The notes under the pieces were generated by a model. It made no database searches, was not told where the DNA came from, and was given only the letters and a program-made list of their open reading frames with translations. Of a DNA stretch of 64,000 nucleotides, positions 24,788-34,300 are shown one piece after another. Both the position numbers and the translations under genes were made by a program. This DNA is from Streptomyces sp. R21 (GTDB lineage: Bacteria > Actinomycetota > Actinomycetes > Streptomycetales > Streptomycetaceae), in NCBI RefSeq assembly GCF_041051975.1, contig NZ_CP163435.1:7109001-7173000 (forward strand), in the 5' to 3' direction. Position 1 is the stretch's first letter. Each line of letters starts with the position of its first letter.

Positions 24788-27145
24788 CTACTCCGTACGC
24801 AGCGCCGTCGCCGTCCGCGTCCGGGCCGCCCAGCCCGCGGGCAGCAGCGCACCCGCCACCGCGATGAGCAGGCCGCCGAAGCCGAGCAGGACGAGTTCCG
24901 GGGTGTCGTAGACGTCCAGGACCGAGGCGGGCATGGTCAGGCCCGCGCTGTGGCCCATCGCGGGCATCACCGCGTCGTGCAGAGCCAGGCCGACCGGCAC
25001 CCCGACCGCCCCGCCGAGCAGCCCGACCCCCACCACCGACGCGATGACCATCGTGATCGTCTGCCGCGGGGTCATGCCGAGCGCCCTGTGGATGCCGAGG
25101 TCGCGGACGCGTTCGCGGGTGTCCAGGACCACCGAGTTGAGGACGCTGAGTCCGGCGACCGCGACGAGCATCAGGGTGAGGATCGAAGTCAGCGCGTCCA
25201 GAATGAAGATCACGCTGCTCCGGTCGCCCGACTGTCCGGCGGCGGCGGTCGCGCCCGTCGCCTGCAACGCGGTGCTCAGGTCACGGGCGTAGGCCTTCGC
25301 GTCCGTGCCCGGCCGCACCGCGATGCGGTACTCGGTGGCCCGCAGCTTCGGCTCGGCCGACTTGAGCGTGGCCGCGTCGGTGAGCAGGGTCCGGCCCTGG
25401 TTCTCGGTGCTGAAGACCTCCCCGACGATCCGGACCGCGACCGTCCTGCCGTGGTCGTGCAGGGTGACGCGGTCGCCGACCCGGGTGCCGGTGGCGGCCA
25501 GGAGAGGGGTCGGTACGACGGCCTCGCCGGGCCCCTTGAACCAACGCCCGGAGATCATCCGGTAACCGCTCCACGAGGGGTCGCCGGTGAACGCGGAGAC
25601 CTCGACGGAGCCGGTCGCCCCGGCGAGCGCCACCTCGGTCGTGGCGACGCCGAAGTACCTCCGGGTGCCGGACCGGGCATCGATCGCCCTGGTGACGGCG
25701 GCCGGGTCGGCCACGTCCGTCGGATCGGCGGCCACGCCCTCCCGGACATGGCGGGGCGGTCCGCCGGCCTCGTCGGTCTGCTTCACCGCGTGCACAGTGA
25801 CGTCGGAGGTGTCGTGGTTCCGGGCGGCCTGCACCTCGGTCAGCGAGGAGGCGAGCCCCACGGCGAAGGTCACGGCGACGGCGCCGAAGGTGACCGCCGC
25901 GGCCGTCGCCGCCGCGCGGGCGGGCCGGGCGAAAGGCCGGGCCAGACCGAGGCCGACCGGCCGGGGCAGCGGAAGCCGTCCGGCGAGGCGGGCGGCGCGC
26001 AGCCCGCGGCCGGGGCGGGCGGGGCGTCCGACGGCGATCGCGTCGACCGCCCGCAGCCGTCCGGCCCGCAGGGCGCCCGCCCACGCGGTCACCGCCACCA
26101 GGCCCAGCATCCCGGCGGCCACGGTCACGTCGATCCACAGCGGCACGGTCGAACTCGTCGAGCCGTACGCCGTCGCCGTCTCCGTCAGCACCGGAACGGC
26201 AAGGAGGTTGCCGCCGACGACGCCGATCGCGGTACCGGCCGCCGCGGGGATCAGCGCCTGGCCGACATAGGCCCGGACGACCTGGGAGGGAGTGAACCCG
26301 AGCGCCTTGAGGACGCCGATCCGGCGCGTCCCGGCGCCGACCGCTCCGGCGACCACGTTGCCGACGATGAGCACCGCCATGACCAGCCCCAGCACACCGA
26401 AGGCGGCCAGGAACGGCACGAACAGCGCGGACTGGCGATCAGCCTCCTTCTTGGTGGCGAGCCAGGAACGCGCCCCGTCCACCGTGCCCTTGGGCACGCT
26501 CGCCGTCACGGCGGCCCGGTCCGCGGCGACCTGCCGCGCCGTGGCGGCGGCCTTGAAGCGGTACAGCATCTGATAGCCGTCCGGCTCGCTCAGCAGCGAG
26601 GGCATCACCCAGGCGTCGGCGGTACGGCTGACCGAGCGGGCCATGCCCACCACGGTCAGCGTCGGCTTGCCGGGCAGTTGCGGGAAGCCGAGCTCTGTCC
26701 CCATGCGCAGGGCGGGCCCGTCCTCGTTGTCGGACAGCACGATCTCGCCGGCGCGCGCGGCCCACCGGCCCTCGGTCAGCGTGACGTCGTCCACGGGTCC
26801 GCCGTGCCCGGCCCGGCCGACGAGCGACATCGGTTGCAGGTCCTGTCCGCCGAGGCGCGCAGTGGCCGACACCGTCGGGAAGGGACCGGCCGCCGCGGTG
26901 ACCCCGGTGGCGTCGGCGGACGCGGCGAGCCGCGCGGCGGTGGCCTTCTCAGCGTCGTACCGCACGGACAGATGCGCGCCGTGCTGCTGTCGGAACGCCT
27001 TGTCGAACGGCCCGGCGGAGGCCGCCAGCAGGGCGGCGCACATCACGGACGCCGTCACCGCCATCATCGTCGCCAGCACGATCACGACCGTCTGCACCCG
27101 ACGGCGGCCCACCCCGGAACGCGCCACCCGGCCCAGCGCGCTCAT
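24788..27145 (-). CDS. FtsX-family ABC permease (two-repeat, 785 aa)
   Basis: A 785-aa permease with duplicated FtsX units: TM about 20-42, extracytoplasmic domain, three TMs near 235-375, then a second TM/domain/TM set ending near 775. Coupling motifs RRIGVLKALGFTPSQV and RDLGIHRALGMTPRQT are visible. Its ATG (27145) overlaps the ATPase stop as ATGA, so the two are translationally coupled. It resembles drug or antimicrobial-peptide exporters more than MacB. Confidence 0.92.
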   Translation of the reverse strand: MSALGRVARSGVGRRRVQTVVIVLATMMAVTASVMCAALLAASAGPFDKAFRQQHGAHLSVRYDAEKATAARLAASADATGVTAAAGPFPTVSATARLGGQDLQPMSLVGRAGHGGPVDDVTLTEGRWAARAGEIVLSDNEDGPALRMGTELGFPQLPGKPTLTVVGMARSVSRTADAWVMPSLLSEPDGYQMLYRFKAAATARQVAADRAAVTASVPKGTVDGARSWLATKKEADRQSALFVPFLAAFGVLGLVMAVLIVGNVVAGAVGAGTRRIGVLKALGFTPSQVVRAYVGQALIPAAAGTAIGVVGGNLLAVPVLTETATAYGSTSSTVPLWIDVTVAAGMLGLVAVTAWAGALRAGRLRAVDAIAVGRPARPGRGLRAARLAGRLPLPRPVGLGLARPFARPARAAATAAAVTFGAVAVTFAVGLASSLTEVQAARNHDTSDVTVHAVKQTDEAGGPPRHVREGVAADPTDVADPAAVTRAIDARSGTRRYFGVATTEVALAGATGSVEVSAFTGDPSWSGYRMISGRWFKGPGEAVVPTPLLAATGTRVGDRVTLHDHGRTVAVRIVGEVFSTENQGRTLLTDAATLKSAEPKLRATEYRIAVRPGTDAKAYARDLSTALQATGATAAAGQSGDRSSVIFILDALTSILTLMLVAVAGLSVLNSVVLDTRERVRDLGIHRALGMTPRQTITMVIASVVGVGLLGGAVGVPVGLALHDAVMPAMGHSAGLTMPASVLDVYDTPELVLLGFGGLLIAVAGALLPAGWAARTRTATALRTE

Positions 27146-27861
27146 CGGGTCGCCCCGGCGGCGGCGCCTGCGCCGTGCGCCGTGTCCGCGGTGATCCGGC
27201 CGTCGACGAGCTCGACCGTGCGGGTCGTGCAGGAGCGGGCCAGGGCGAGGTCGTGGGTGACCAGGACGATGGTCTGGCCGTCGGCGTTGAGTTCGGTGAG
27301 CAGGGCGCGGACGGAGTCGCCGGAGGCCGTGTCGAGCGCGCCGGTCGGCTCGTCGGCCAGCAGCAGCGCCGGACGGTTCATCAACGCCCGTGCCACGGCG
27401 ACGCGTTGCCGCTCGCCGCCGGAGAGCCGGCCCGGGTAGGCACGGGCGTGCCGGTGGATGCCGAGGACTTCGAGCAGCTCCGCCGTCCGCCGGTGCGCTT
27501 CGGCGCGCGGGGTGCCGGACAGCTGCGCGGGCAGGGCGATGTTGTCGGCGACGGTCAGGTCGTCCAGCAGGTTGAAGAACTGGAAGACCATGCCGATCTT
27601 CGCCCGCCGGTAGCGGGCGGAGGCCGCCTCGCCGAGGGTGTCGACGCGTACGCCGTCCACGGTGACGGTGCCCGCGTCCGGCCGGTCGAGGCCGGCGATC
27701 AGGTTGAGGAGGGTGGACTTGCCGCTGCCGGAGGGGCCGAGGACCGCGACGGCCTCCCCGGCCCGCACGGTCAGTGACGCGTCGGCCAGTGCGGGCGGGC
27801 CCTCGGCCGGGCCGCCGTATCTGCGGCTCACCTCGCGCAGCTCGATCAACGGCGTGGTCAT
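27142..27861 (-). CDS. ABC transporter ATPase (LolD/BceA-like)
   Basis: A 239-aa ATPase: Walker A GPSGSGKST, Q-loop VFQFFNLL, signature LSGGERQRVAVARAL, Walker B LLLADEPTGALD, H-loop VTHD. ATG 27861 has AAGGAG 6 nt upstream. It is the first gene of the pair with the FtsX permease. The two-component genes begin divergently 230 bp away, and a palindrome lies between, so regulation by that system is likely. Confidence 0.93.
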   Translation of the reverse strand: MTTPLIELREVSRRYGGPAEGPPALADASLTVRAGEAVAVLGPSGSGKSTLLNLIAGLDRPDAGTVTVDGVRVDTLGEAASARYRRAKIGMVFQFFNLLDDLTVADNIALPAQLSGTPRAEAHRRTAELLEVLGIHRHARAYPGRLSGGERQRVAVARALMNRPALLLADEPTGALDTASGDSVRALLTELNADGQTIVLVTHDLALARSCTTRTVELVDGRITADTAHGAGAAAGATR

Positions 27862-27987
27862 GGCGTCTCCTTGGGGTCCTGCGGCCTGTACGTCCCGTAC
27901 AGGTGGCATCCGGTTCATGGGGTGCCTCGGACGCTAGGGACGGCGGCCCGGAGGGCGCGTCGCTCGGTGGACTCAATTCCCGTACCA

Positions 27988-28021
27988 CGCAGGGATGAAG
28001 GCGTTCGTCGTCATCCCTGCG
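27988..28021. promoter_or_regulatory. Perfect inverted repeat, probable response-regulator operator
   Basis: Arms cgcagggatga (27988-27998) and tcatccctgcg (28011-28021), 11 bp, separated by 12 nt. It lies between the divergent ABC and histidine-kinase genes. Two gatgtac direct repeats follow at 28021 and 28034. Confidence 0.75.
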
Positions 28022-28097
28022 ATGTACACGCCGGATGTACGCCGTCGGTCCGCACGGAGGATGTCGCGGCGGCGCCCCGGTGGGGAGAATGAGCCCG

Positions 28098-29462
28098 GTG
28101 ACGAAGGCGGGGGAGGGGAAGGGGGCGGGGACGGTGTCTGCGGTGGGCCGGACCCGGAGGTGGGCCGACCGGGCGCGGGGATGGGCCCGGCCGCTGCGGC
28201 GACCGACGGGGCCGCCTGCCCGACCCACCCGGCGCGAGCTGGCCTTCGACGTGGTGCTGGCGCTGATCATCGCGTGCGCCTCGGCCAGCTACGCCTTTGA
28301 CGACGACCATCCCAAAGTGCCCTTCGACGGCCTCGTACCCCCGATCCCCCCGGTACCGACGGGGCCCACGGACCCGAGCCACCCCCTGGGGTCGCACGTA
28401 CAGACCGACGGAGGCGGCTGGACCGTCCTCGTCGTGGTCCTCGTGATCGTCACCACCGTGTCTTTGATGCTGCGCCGCAGGTATCCCCTCACCGCGCTGT
28501 GGATCGTCACCGCCGCGAACGTACTGACGCCCAACGACGTGCCCCGGCTCACCTTCTACGCCTCGGTGGTCGCCGGTTACAGCGCCGCGGCCTACGGCCC
28601 CTACCGGATGGCCACGCTGGCGAGCCTGCCGGTGGCGGTGGGCCTGATCACCAGCGCCCGGGACTCGTCGCTGCCCACGGTCCCCACCCAGTACGTCCCC
28701 CTCCTGGTGCTCGTGCCGGTCGTCTTCGCCGCGAGTGGGCTGCGCACCTGGAAGCTCAGGACCGCCGAGAGCCGCGCCCGGCTGTCCGCGCTCGAACGCG
28801 AACGGGCGGAGGAGCTGCGCCACGCCGTCGAGTACGAACGGGCCCGGATCGCCCGCGAGTTGCATGACGTGGTGACGCACAATGTCAGCGTGATGGTGAT
28901 CCAGGCCGGGGCCGCCCGCAAGGTCATGACGGTCGATCAGGAACAGGCCCGGGAAGCCCTGTTGGCGGTGGAGGCGGGCGGCAGGGCGGCCATGGCCGAA
29001 CTGCGCCACGTCATGGGGCTGCTGACCATGGACACCGACGGCTCGGACCCGTCCGGTCAGGATCTGGTGCCGCAGCCCGGTCTCGACCGGCTGGAGGCCC
29101 TCGTCGTCCGCATCCGGGACGCCGGCCTGCCGGTCGAGTTCACCGTGACCGGGCGGCCGCGGCCGCTCCCGGCCGGGATGGAGCTGGCCGCCTACCGGGT
29201 CGTCCAGGAGGCGTTGACCAACGCGGTCAAGCACGCGGGCGGCGCCTCCACGACGGTGACCGTCACCTACGCCGACGACCGGCTGGAGGTGGACGTCGCC
29301 GACACCGGCGGCAGCCCGGCCGAACCCGCGGGCGGCGGCAGCGGACGCGGGCTGATCGGTCTGCGCGAACGGCTCGCCGTCTACGGTGGGACCCTGCACA
29401 CCGGCCGTCGCCCCACCGGCGGTTACCGCGTCAGAGCACTGATTCCCCTGGAAACGCCGTGA
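28098..29462 (+). CDS. NarL-type sensor histidine kinase
   Basis: A 454-aa kinase. Several TM segments (about 40-190) precede a HisKA_3 motif RIARELHDVVTHN with the phosphorylated His, and an HATPase domain (TNAVKHAGG, GRGLIGLRERL). A Pro-rich loop (PPIPPVPTGPTDP) lies after TM1. Start choice is open: GTG 28098 has GGGGAG 10 nt upstream; ATG 28089 and GTG 28134 also fit. The stop overlaps the response-regulator GTG. Confidence 0.9.
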   Translation: MTKAGEGKGAGTVSAVGRTRRWADRARGWARPLRRPTGPPARPTRRELAFDVVLALIIACASASYAFDDDHPKVPFDGLVPPIPPVPTGPTDPSHPLGSHVQTDGGGWTVLVVVLVIVTTVSLMLRRRYPLTALWIVTAANVLTPNDVPRLTFYASVVAGYSAAAYGPYRMATLASLPVAVGLITSARDSSLPTVPTQYVPLLVLVPVVFAASGLRTWKLRTAESRARLSALERERAEELRHAVEYERARIARELHDVVTHNVSVMVIQAGAARKVMTVDQEQAREALLAVEAGGRAAMAELRHVMGLLTMDTDGSDPSGQDLVPQPGLDRLEALVVRIRDAGLPVEFTVTGRPRPLPAGMELAAYRVVQEALTNAVKHAGGASTTVTVTYADDRLEVDVADTGGSPAEPAGGGSGRGLIGLRERLAVYGGTLHTGRRPTGGYRVRALIPLETP

Positions 29463-30172
29463 CTTCGCCCACCTCCCCGGGAGGCACCGTGACCGGGCCG
29501 CTGCGCGTCGTGGTCGCCGACGACCAGGCCCTCGTCCGCACCGGCTTCCGCATGATCCTCGCCGCCGACGGGATCGACGTGGTCGCCGAGGTCGCAAGCG
29601 GCCTCGAAGCGATCGACGCCGTACGACGCACCCGCCCGGACGTGGTCCTCATGGACATCCGGATGCCGGAACTGGACGGCCTGGAGGCCACCCGGCACAT
29701 CCTGGGCGCCCGCGAGGCGCCGGTCACCGGTGCACCGCGCATCCTCATCCTCACCACCTTCGACCTCGACCGGTTCGTCTACGCCGCGCTGTCCGCCGGG
29801 GCCAGCGGGTTCCTGCTCAAGGACGTCACGCCCGAGCACCTGGTGGCCGCGGTGCGGATGGTGCGTGGCGGTGACGCGCTGCTGGCCCCGGCCATCACCC
29901 GCCGCCTCGTCGCGCGGTACGCGCACCGCGACCCCGAGCACGCCGCGCTCCACCGCGACCTGGCGGTGCTGACCGCGCGCGAACTGGAGGTCCTGAGCCT
30001 GCTCGCCCAGGGCCTGAGCAACGCCGAACTCGCCGCCCACCTCCACCTCTCCGCGGCGACGGTCAAGACCCACGTGGCCCGCATCTTCGCCAAACTGGGC
30101 CTGCGCGACCGGGTCCAGGCGGTGATCGCCGCATACGAGACGGGCCTGGTCAGTCCCGGCCCGGGTACCTAA
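29459..30172 (+). CDS. NarL/LuxR-type response regulator
   Basis: A 237-aa regulator. The receiver domain (VVVADDQALVRTG, phospho-Asp in VVLMDIRMPELDG, K in FLLKD) precedes a LuxR HTH (LTARELEVLSLLAQGLSNAEL). GTG 29459 overlaps the kinase stop (GTGA). A GTG at 29489 with a GGGAGG site is a strong alternative start. It probably controls the divergent ABC pair through the palindrome at 27988. Its stop codon overlaps that of the convergent RibD-like gene. Confidence 0.92.
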   Translation: MTSPTSPGGTVTGPLRVVVADDQALVRTGFRMILAADGIDVVAEVASGLEAIDAVRRTRPDVVLMDIRMPELDGLEATRHILGAREAPVTGAPRILILTTFDLDRFVYAALSAGASGFLLKDVTPEHLVAAVRMVRGGDALLAPAITRRLVARYAHRDPEHAALHRDLAVLTARELEVLSLLAQGLSNAELAAHLHLSAATVKTHVARIFAKLGLRDRVQAVIAAYETGLVSPGPGT

Positions 30173-30774
30173 TAGCTGTCGTAGCCGGGCTCACCGTTCG
30201 TGCGGTAGACGGCGACGACGGTGCCGCCCTTCGTCGTCGAGACGCTGACCGGTTCCAGCGCGGTGGGGATCGCTCCGTCGGCGAACAGCCGCTTGCCGGT
30301 GCCGATGATCACCGGATGGATGGTGAGGCGGTACTCGTCGACGAGGTTGTGCCGCATGAGGGTCTGGGCGAGGTCGCCGCTGCCGACGACGTTGATGTTG
30401 CCGCCGTCGGTCGCCTTCAGCCGGCGTACGGCGTCGACGGTGTCGCCCTCCAGGAGCGTGGAGTTCTGCCACTCGACGGACGTCAGGGTCCGGGACGCCA
30501 CGTACTTGTGCATGCTGTTCATCCGGCTGGTGAACGGGTTGCCGGGATCGGCGGTCGGCCAGTACGACGCGAAGATCTCGTACGTCTTGCGGCCGAGCAG
30601 CATCGCGTCGGAGTGCTCGTACCAGCCGGCGATGGCCGTGCCGACCTCGTCGTCGGACACCGGTTTCTGCCAGCCGCCGTGCTCGAAGCCGCTCTCCGCG
30701 TCCTCGTCCGGACCGCCCGGCGCCTGCATGACGCCGTCCAGTGTCAAGAACGTGCAAACGATGATCTTGCGCAT
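30169..30774 (-). CDS. RibD/DHFR-fold reductase family protein
   Basis: A 201-aa protein of the RibD C-terminal/dihydrofolate-reductase-like family: MRKIIVCTFLTLDGVMQ, DAMLLGRKTYEIFASYW, VVGSGDLAQTL and DEYRLTIHPVIIGTGKRLF are the usual blocks. It would reduce a small molecule with NADPH; most members have no known substrate. ATG 30774 has AAGGAG. Confidence 0.9.
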   Translation of the reverse strand: MRKIIVCTFLTLDGVMQAPGGPDEDAESGFEHGGWQKPVSDDEVGTAIAGWYEHSDAMLLGRKTYEIFASYWPTADPGNPFTSRMNSMHKYVASRTLTSVEWQNSTLLEGDTVDAVRRLKATDGGNINVVGSGDLAQTLMRHNLVDEYRLTIHPVIIGTGKRLFADGAIPTALEPVSVSTTKGGTVVAVYRTNGEPGYDSY

Positions 30775-30820
30775 GGTGCGCTCCTTTCGTCGAGAGGTAG
30801 ACGGCACAACCGCCGGAAAC

Positions 30821-31669
30821 TCATCGGCACAACTTCCGCGGCGCGGCGCCGCGCAGCTCCTGCGTGCAGCACTTCACGCTGCCGCCGCCCTTGAGGAGTT
30901 CGCTCAGGTCGATGCCGATCGGCTCGAAGCCGCGCTCGCGGAGCGGGTCGAAGAGTCCGGGCGCGGCCCCCGGCAGCAGTACGTGCAGGCCGTCCGAGAC
31001 GGCGTTCAGGCCGAGTGCCGCCGCGTCCTCGGCGCCCGCGATCAGCGCGTCGGGGAAGAGGCGGCGCAGCACCTCCCGGCTCCCGGGCGAGAACGCGTCG
31101 GGGTGGTACATGACCTCGTCCGCCGTGTCGTCGAGGACCGCGAGAGCCGTGTCCAGGTGGTAGTAGCGCGGGTCGACGAGGTCCAGCCCGATCACCGGCC
31201 GCCCGAAGAACTCCTGGGCCTCGCCGTGCGAGAGGGGGCTGGCCCGGAAGCCGCGCCCCGCGAGGACGTAGGAGGCGGTGACGGCGAAATCGCCCTCGCC
31301 CTCGTTGATGTGCACCGGTTCGTGGACGTGCGCCCAGCCGTTCGCGCGGAACCACTCCAGGTGGACGGCGGCCTCCGGCTCGCGCTCCCGGTACGCGAAG
31401 CGGGCGCCGAGTACGCGGCCGTCGACCACGGTCGCCCCGTTCGCGGCGAAGACCATGTCCGGCAGGCCGGGGCGCGGGGTGAGCTCCTCGACCGTGTGGC
31501 CGAGGGAGCGGTAGCGGTCACGGAGGTCCTCCCACTGCGCGACGGCGAGCGGCACGTCGACCGGCTTGCCGGGATCCATCCACGGGTTGATGGCGTACGT
31601 GACCTCGAAGTGCGCGGGTGGGCACATCAGATAGCGCCGGGGGGTGGCGGCGCGGCGGAGAGGGGGCAA
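30821..31669 (-). CDS. Dimethylargininase (DDAH)-like amidinohydrolase
   Basis: A 282-aa member of the guanidino-modifying superfamily, predicted to hydrolyse N-methylated arginine to citrulline and methylamines. Catalytic features are His in RYYHLDTALAVL and Cys near the C-terminus in SVKCCTQELRG. The first block (RRYLMCPPAHFEVTYAINPWMD) is typical. A TTG at 31669 with AGGAG 6 nt upstream is the best start; the longer frame has no better site. Confidence 0.85.
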   Translation of the reverse strand: MPPLRRAATPRRYLMCPPAHFEVTYAINPWMDPGKPVDVPLAVAQWEDLRDRYRSLGHTVEELTPRPGLPDMVFAANGATVVDGRVLGARFAYREREPEAAVHLEWFRANGWAHVHEPVHINEGEGDFAVTASYVLAGRGFRASPLSHGEAQEFFGRPVIGLDLVDPRYYHLDTALAVLDDTADEVMYHPDAFSPGSREVLRRLFPDALIAGAEDAAALGLNAVSDGLHVLLPGAAPGLFDPLRERGFEPIGIDLSELLKGGGSVKCCTQELRGAAPRKLCR

Positions 31670-31848
31670 GGTGGGCTCCTCACGTGACCGCAGGGGCGGG
31701 TGGTCCGGTTGGAGCCCATGGTGAGACCTGCGGGGGCCGGCCCGCGTGCACCGGATGGGTTGTCTTCGCCGCACCCCCGCGGACCATTCGCCTTCGCCTC
31801 ACCCCCGTCGCGAGACGCCCCGTCTCACTGCCCTGATAACTTCCCCCC

Positions 31849-32472
31849 ATGGTCAAGAAACCCGCCCCCGACGCCACCCGCCGCAGCGAGCGCTCGCGGC
31901 GCGCGATCTACGCCGCCGCCCTCGCCCTCGTGAGCGAGACCGGCTACCCGAAGACCACGATCGAGGGCATCGCGGCCCGCGCCGGCGTCGGCAAGCAGAC
32001 CATCTACCGCTGGTGGCCGTCGAAGGCGGACGTACTCCTGGAGGCGTTCCTCGACCTCGGCGAGCAGGCGGCCGAGCGCTCCGCGGGGCCCGGTCAGGAG
32101 ACGTACGGCATCCCGGACACCGGTGACCTCGCGGCGGACCTCAAGCAGGTGCTGCGCGCCACCGTCGACGAACTGCTGAACCCCGCCTTCGAGGCGCCCG
32201 CCCGCGCCCTGACCGCCGAGGGCTTCGTCAACGAGGAGCTCGGCCGTGAGTTCGTGGCCAAGCTCCTCGAACCCCAGCTCCAGCTGTACGTACGCCGGCT
32301 GCGCTCCGCACAGGACACCGGCGCCGTACGCCCCGACGTCGACCCGCGCATCGCGCTGGAACTCTTCGTCTCCCCGCTCGCGCAGCGCTGGCTCCAGCAC
32401 ACCGGCCCGATCACCTACGACTACACGGACACCCTCGTCGACTACGCCCTCTACGGCCTCGCCCCGCGCTGA
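31849..32472 (+). CDS. TetR-family regulator
   Basis: A 207-aa TetR protein. The HTH is IEGIAARAGVGKQTIYRWW (about residues 38-56), followed by a TetR_C-type ligand domain. No clear palindrome precedes it. It is divergent from the DDAH-like gene and overlaps the convergent phosphodiesterase gene by 22 bp. Confidence 0.9.
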   Translation: MVKKPAPDATRRSERSRRAIYAAALALVSETGYPKTTIEGIAARAGVGKQTIYRWWPSKADVLLEAFLDLGEQAAERSAGPGQETYGIPDTGDLAADLKQVLRATVDELLNPAFEAPARALTAEGFVNEELGREFVAKLLEPQLQLYVRRLRSAQDTGAVRPDVDPRIALELFVSPLAQRWLQHTGPITYDYTDTLVDYALYGLAPR

Positions 32473-33377
32473 GAGCCGGTGCGCTGAGTCCCGGTGCGCC
32501 GAGATCCGGTCCGCGTCCCCCGGAACCCCTTCAGGGCCTTCGGAGTCCTCGCCGGGTGGCGGGCCAGCCGGCCCGGCGCGTCCGTGATGATCCCGTCGCA
32601 GCCCAGCGCGAGGGCCCGGTCCCGCTGCGCCGGGGTGATCACGGTGTGCGCCCACACCCGGGGGACACCGGAGTTCACGGCCCGCCGGAGATCCATGTCA
32701 CGTGCCTTGTAGTCGACGTCGAGCAGGTCGACGAACGGGGCCCAGCGCTCGGGCCGGTCGGTGCGCATCTGCGCCGCCGAGCGCCACAGCTGGGAGACCA
32801 GGCCCAGGCGATGGGCGCGCAGGGCCACCTCCGGCAGGTTGGAGTTGACGAAGACCGAGCGGGTCAGGCCGCGGGCGCGGATCAGCCCGGCGAGCGCCCG
32901 CAGGCTCTCCGGGTCCTTCGCCTCCAGCATCAGCACGATGCGTCCGCCGAACCGGTCGAGGACCTCGGCCACCGTCGGCGGCCGCTCCGCGCGCCGGCCG
33001 CTCCGCAGCGAGGCCCCGGGCCGCAGCCGCACCCCCTGCCAGTCCCGCAGGCTCAGCCCCCGCACCGGACCGCCCATGGACGTGGTGCGGTTCAGCGTCG
33101 CGTCGTGCATGACCACCATGTGCCCGTCGCGCAGCATGCGGGTGTCGAAGTCGAGCACCTGGGCCGTACCGCGCTCATAGGCGGTCATCAGGCCCGACAT
33201 GCTGTTCTCGGGGACTTCCCGGGCGCCGCCGCGATGGGCGACGTGGACGACATGGGGGAGGGCGTCCACCGTCAGGGGACCGGTGCCCCACTCCAGCGGG
33301 GAGAGCGCGCCGCCCTGTCCCGCGAGGGCCAGCGACGTGAGACCGGCGATACCCGTGAGCGCAGTCCATGTGACCAT
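32451..33377 (-). CDS. Glycerophosphodiester phosphodiesterase family protein
   Basis: A 308-aa GDPD-fold protein. The motif HVAHRGGAREVPENS and the FDTRMLRDGHMVVMHDATLN block carry the catalytic His/Glu/Asp residues. The N-terminus (TWTALTGIAGLTSLALAG) is a signal or anchor segment, so it is likely exported. The C-terminus is a basic, repetitive tail (TGSRRTGTQRTGSQR) encoded by short DNA repeats. Confidence 0.88.
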   Translation of the reverse strand: MVTWTALTGIAGLTSLALAGQGGALSPLEWGTGPLTVDALPHVVHVAHRGGAREVPENSMSGLMTAYERGTAQVLDFDTRMLRDGHMVVMHDATLNRTTSMGGPVRGLSLRDWQGVRLRPGASLRSGRRAERPPTVAEVLDRFGGRIVLMLEAKDPESLRALAGLIRARGLTRSVFVNSNLPEVALRAHRLGLVSQLWRSAAQMRTDRPERWAPFVDLLDVDYKARDMDLRRAVNSGVPRVWAHTVITPAQRDRALALGCDGIITDAPGRLARHPARTPKALKGFRGTRTGSRRTGTQRTGSQRGARP

Positions 33378-33546
33378 GACGACCACGGTAGGGGGATAAA
33401 TAGCATCAAAGTATGCAATGACACTCGATCCGCGCCGGGGGCATGCCTCGTCCCCCCTACCCCGGATGTGAGCTCTGGCCACCCGGGGCGCAGGATGGTG
33501 GGACCATGGGGCAGGAAGTCCGCACTACGGTGAGGCGAGGGGATAG

Positions 33547-34281
33547 ATGAGCGCGAGCGCAGAGTTCGGCCGCCGCTCCGGCGCGCAGGGCAGGATCTCC
33601 CAGTGGCTGCGAGGCCGCCGCCGGACGGAGACCGCCGACGACAGCGTCAGCCGGGAGGCTCTGCTGCTCGCCGCTGCCGCCGCCGGGCTGCCACTCGCGC
33701 AGGCCGCGTTCCCCTCCGGCTACCGGTGTTCCTGTGACCGTGTCGGCTGTCCCACGCCCGCCCGGCACCCCGTCTCCTTCGCCTGGCAGACGCAGTCGAC
33801 CACCGACCGCGGACAGATCGAGCGATGGGCCCGGCATCAGCCGCAGGCCAACTTCATCACCGCGACGGGCATGGTCCACGACGTCCTGGACCTACCCCTG
33901 GAGGCCGGCCGTGAGGCCCTGGAGCGCCTCCTCGCCGCCGGGATCGAGGTCGGACCCGTCGCTGAGAGCGGCGACGGACGCCTCCTCTTCTTCACCCTCA
34001 CCCGCGGTACGCCGGAGGACGAGGACGAGTGGTGGCCCTGCGAGCTGGACTGCCATCCCGAGACGATGGACGAGCACCCCGGGCTGCGCTGGCATTGCCG
34101 CGGTTCGTATGTGCTCGTGCCGCCGGCCCGGCTTCCCGGTGACCTGACGGTCGAGTGGGTACGGGGGCTGGAGCACCCGCTTCCCGATCCGCTCACCCTT
34201 CTCGAGGTCCTGACGGACGCCTGTGCCCGGTACGCCGGGGACGACACGGAGCGGCTGGCCGCCTGGCCGCACCGGGGCTGA
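33547..34281 (+). CDS. Bifunctional DNA primase/polymerase (prim-pol) N-terminal domain protein
   Basis: A 244-aa protein resembling the prim-pol domain found in actinobacterial orphan proteins: EALLLAAAAAGLPLAQAAFP, then a Cys-rich CSCDRVGCPTPARHP and a later CRGSYVLVPPARLPG. No helicase domain follows, and catalytic acidic residues are not obvious, so it may not be an active primase. Confidence 0.75.
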   Translation: MSASAEFGRRSGAQGRISQWLRGRRRTETADDSVSREALLLAAAAAGLPLAQAAFPSGYRCSCDRVGCPTPARHPVSFAWQTQSTTDRGQIERWARHQPQANFITATGMVHDVLDLPLEAGREALERLLAAGIEVGPVAESGDGRLLFFTLTRGTPEDEDEWWPCELDCHPETMDEHPGLRWHCRGSYVLVPPARLPGDLTVEWVRGLEHPLPDPLTLLEVLTDACARYAGDDTERLAAWPHRG

Positions 34282-34300
34282 ACCACAGCGGCGCCGGAGG

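Noticed and set aside
24950..27439. 829-aa plus-strand frame opposite the FtsX permease
   Set aside because: Antisense shadow with Arg/Gly/His-rich composition; the minus-strand permease has clear motifs.
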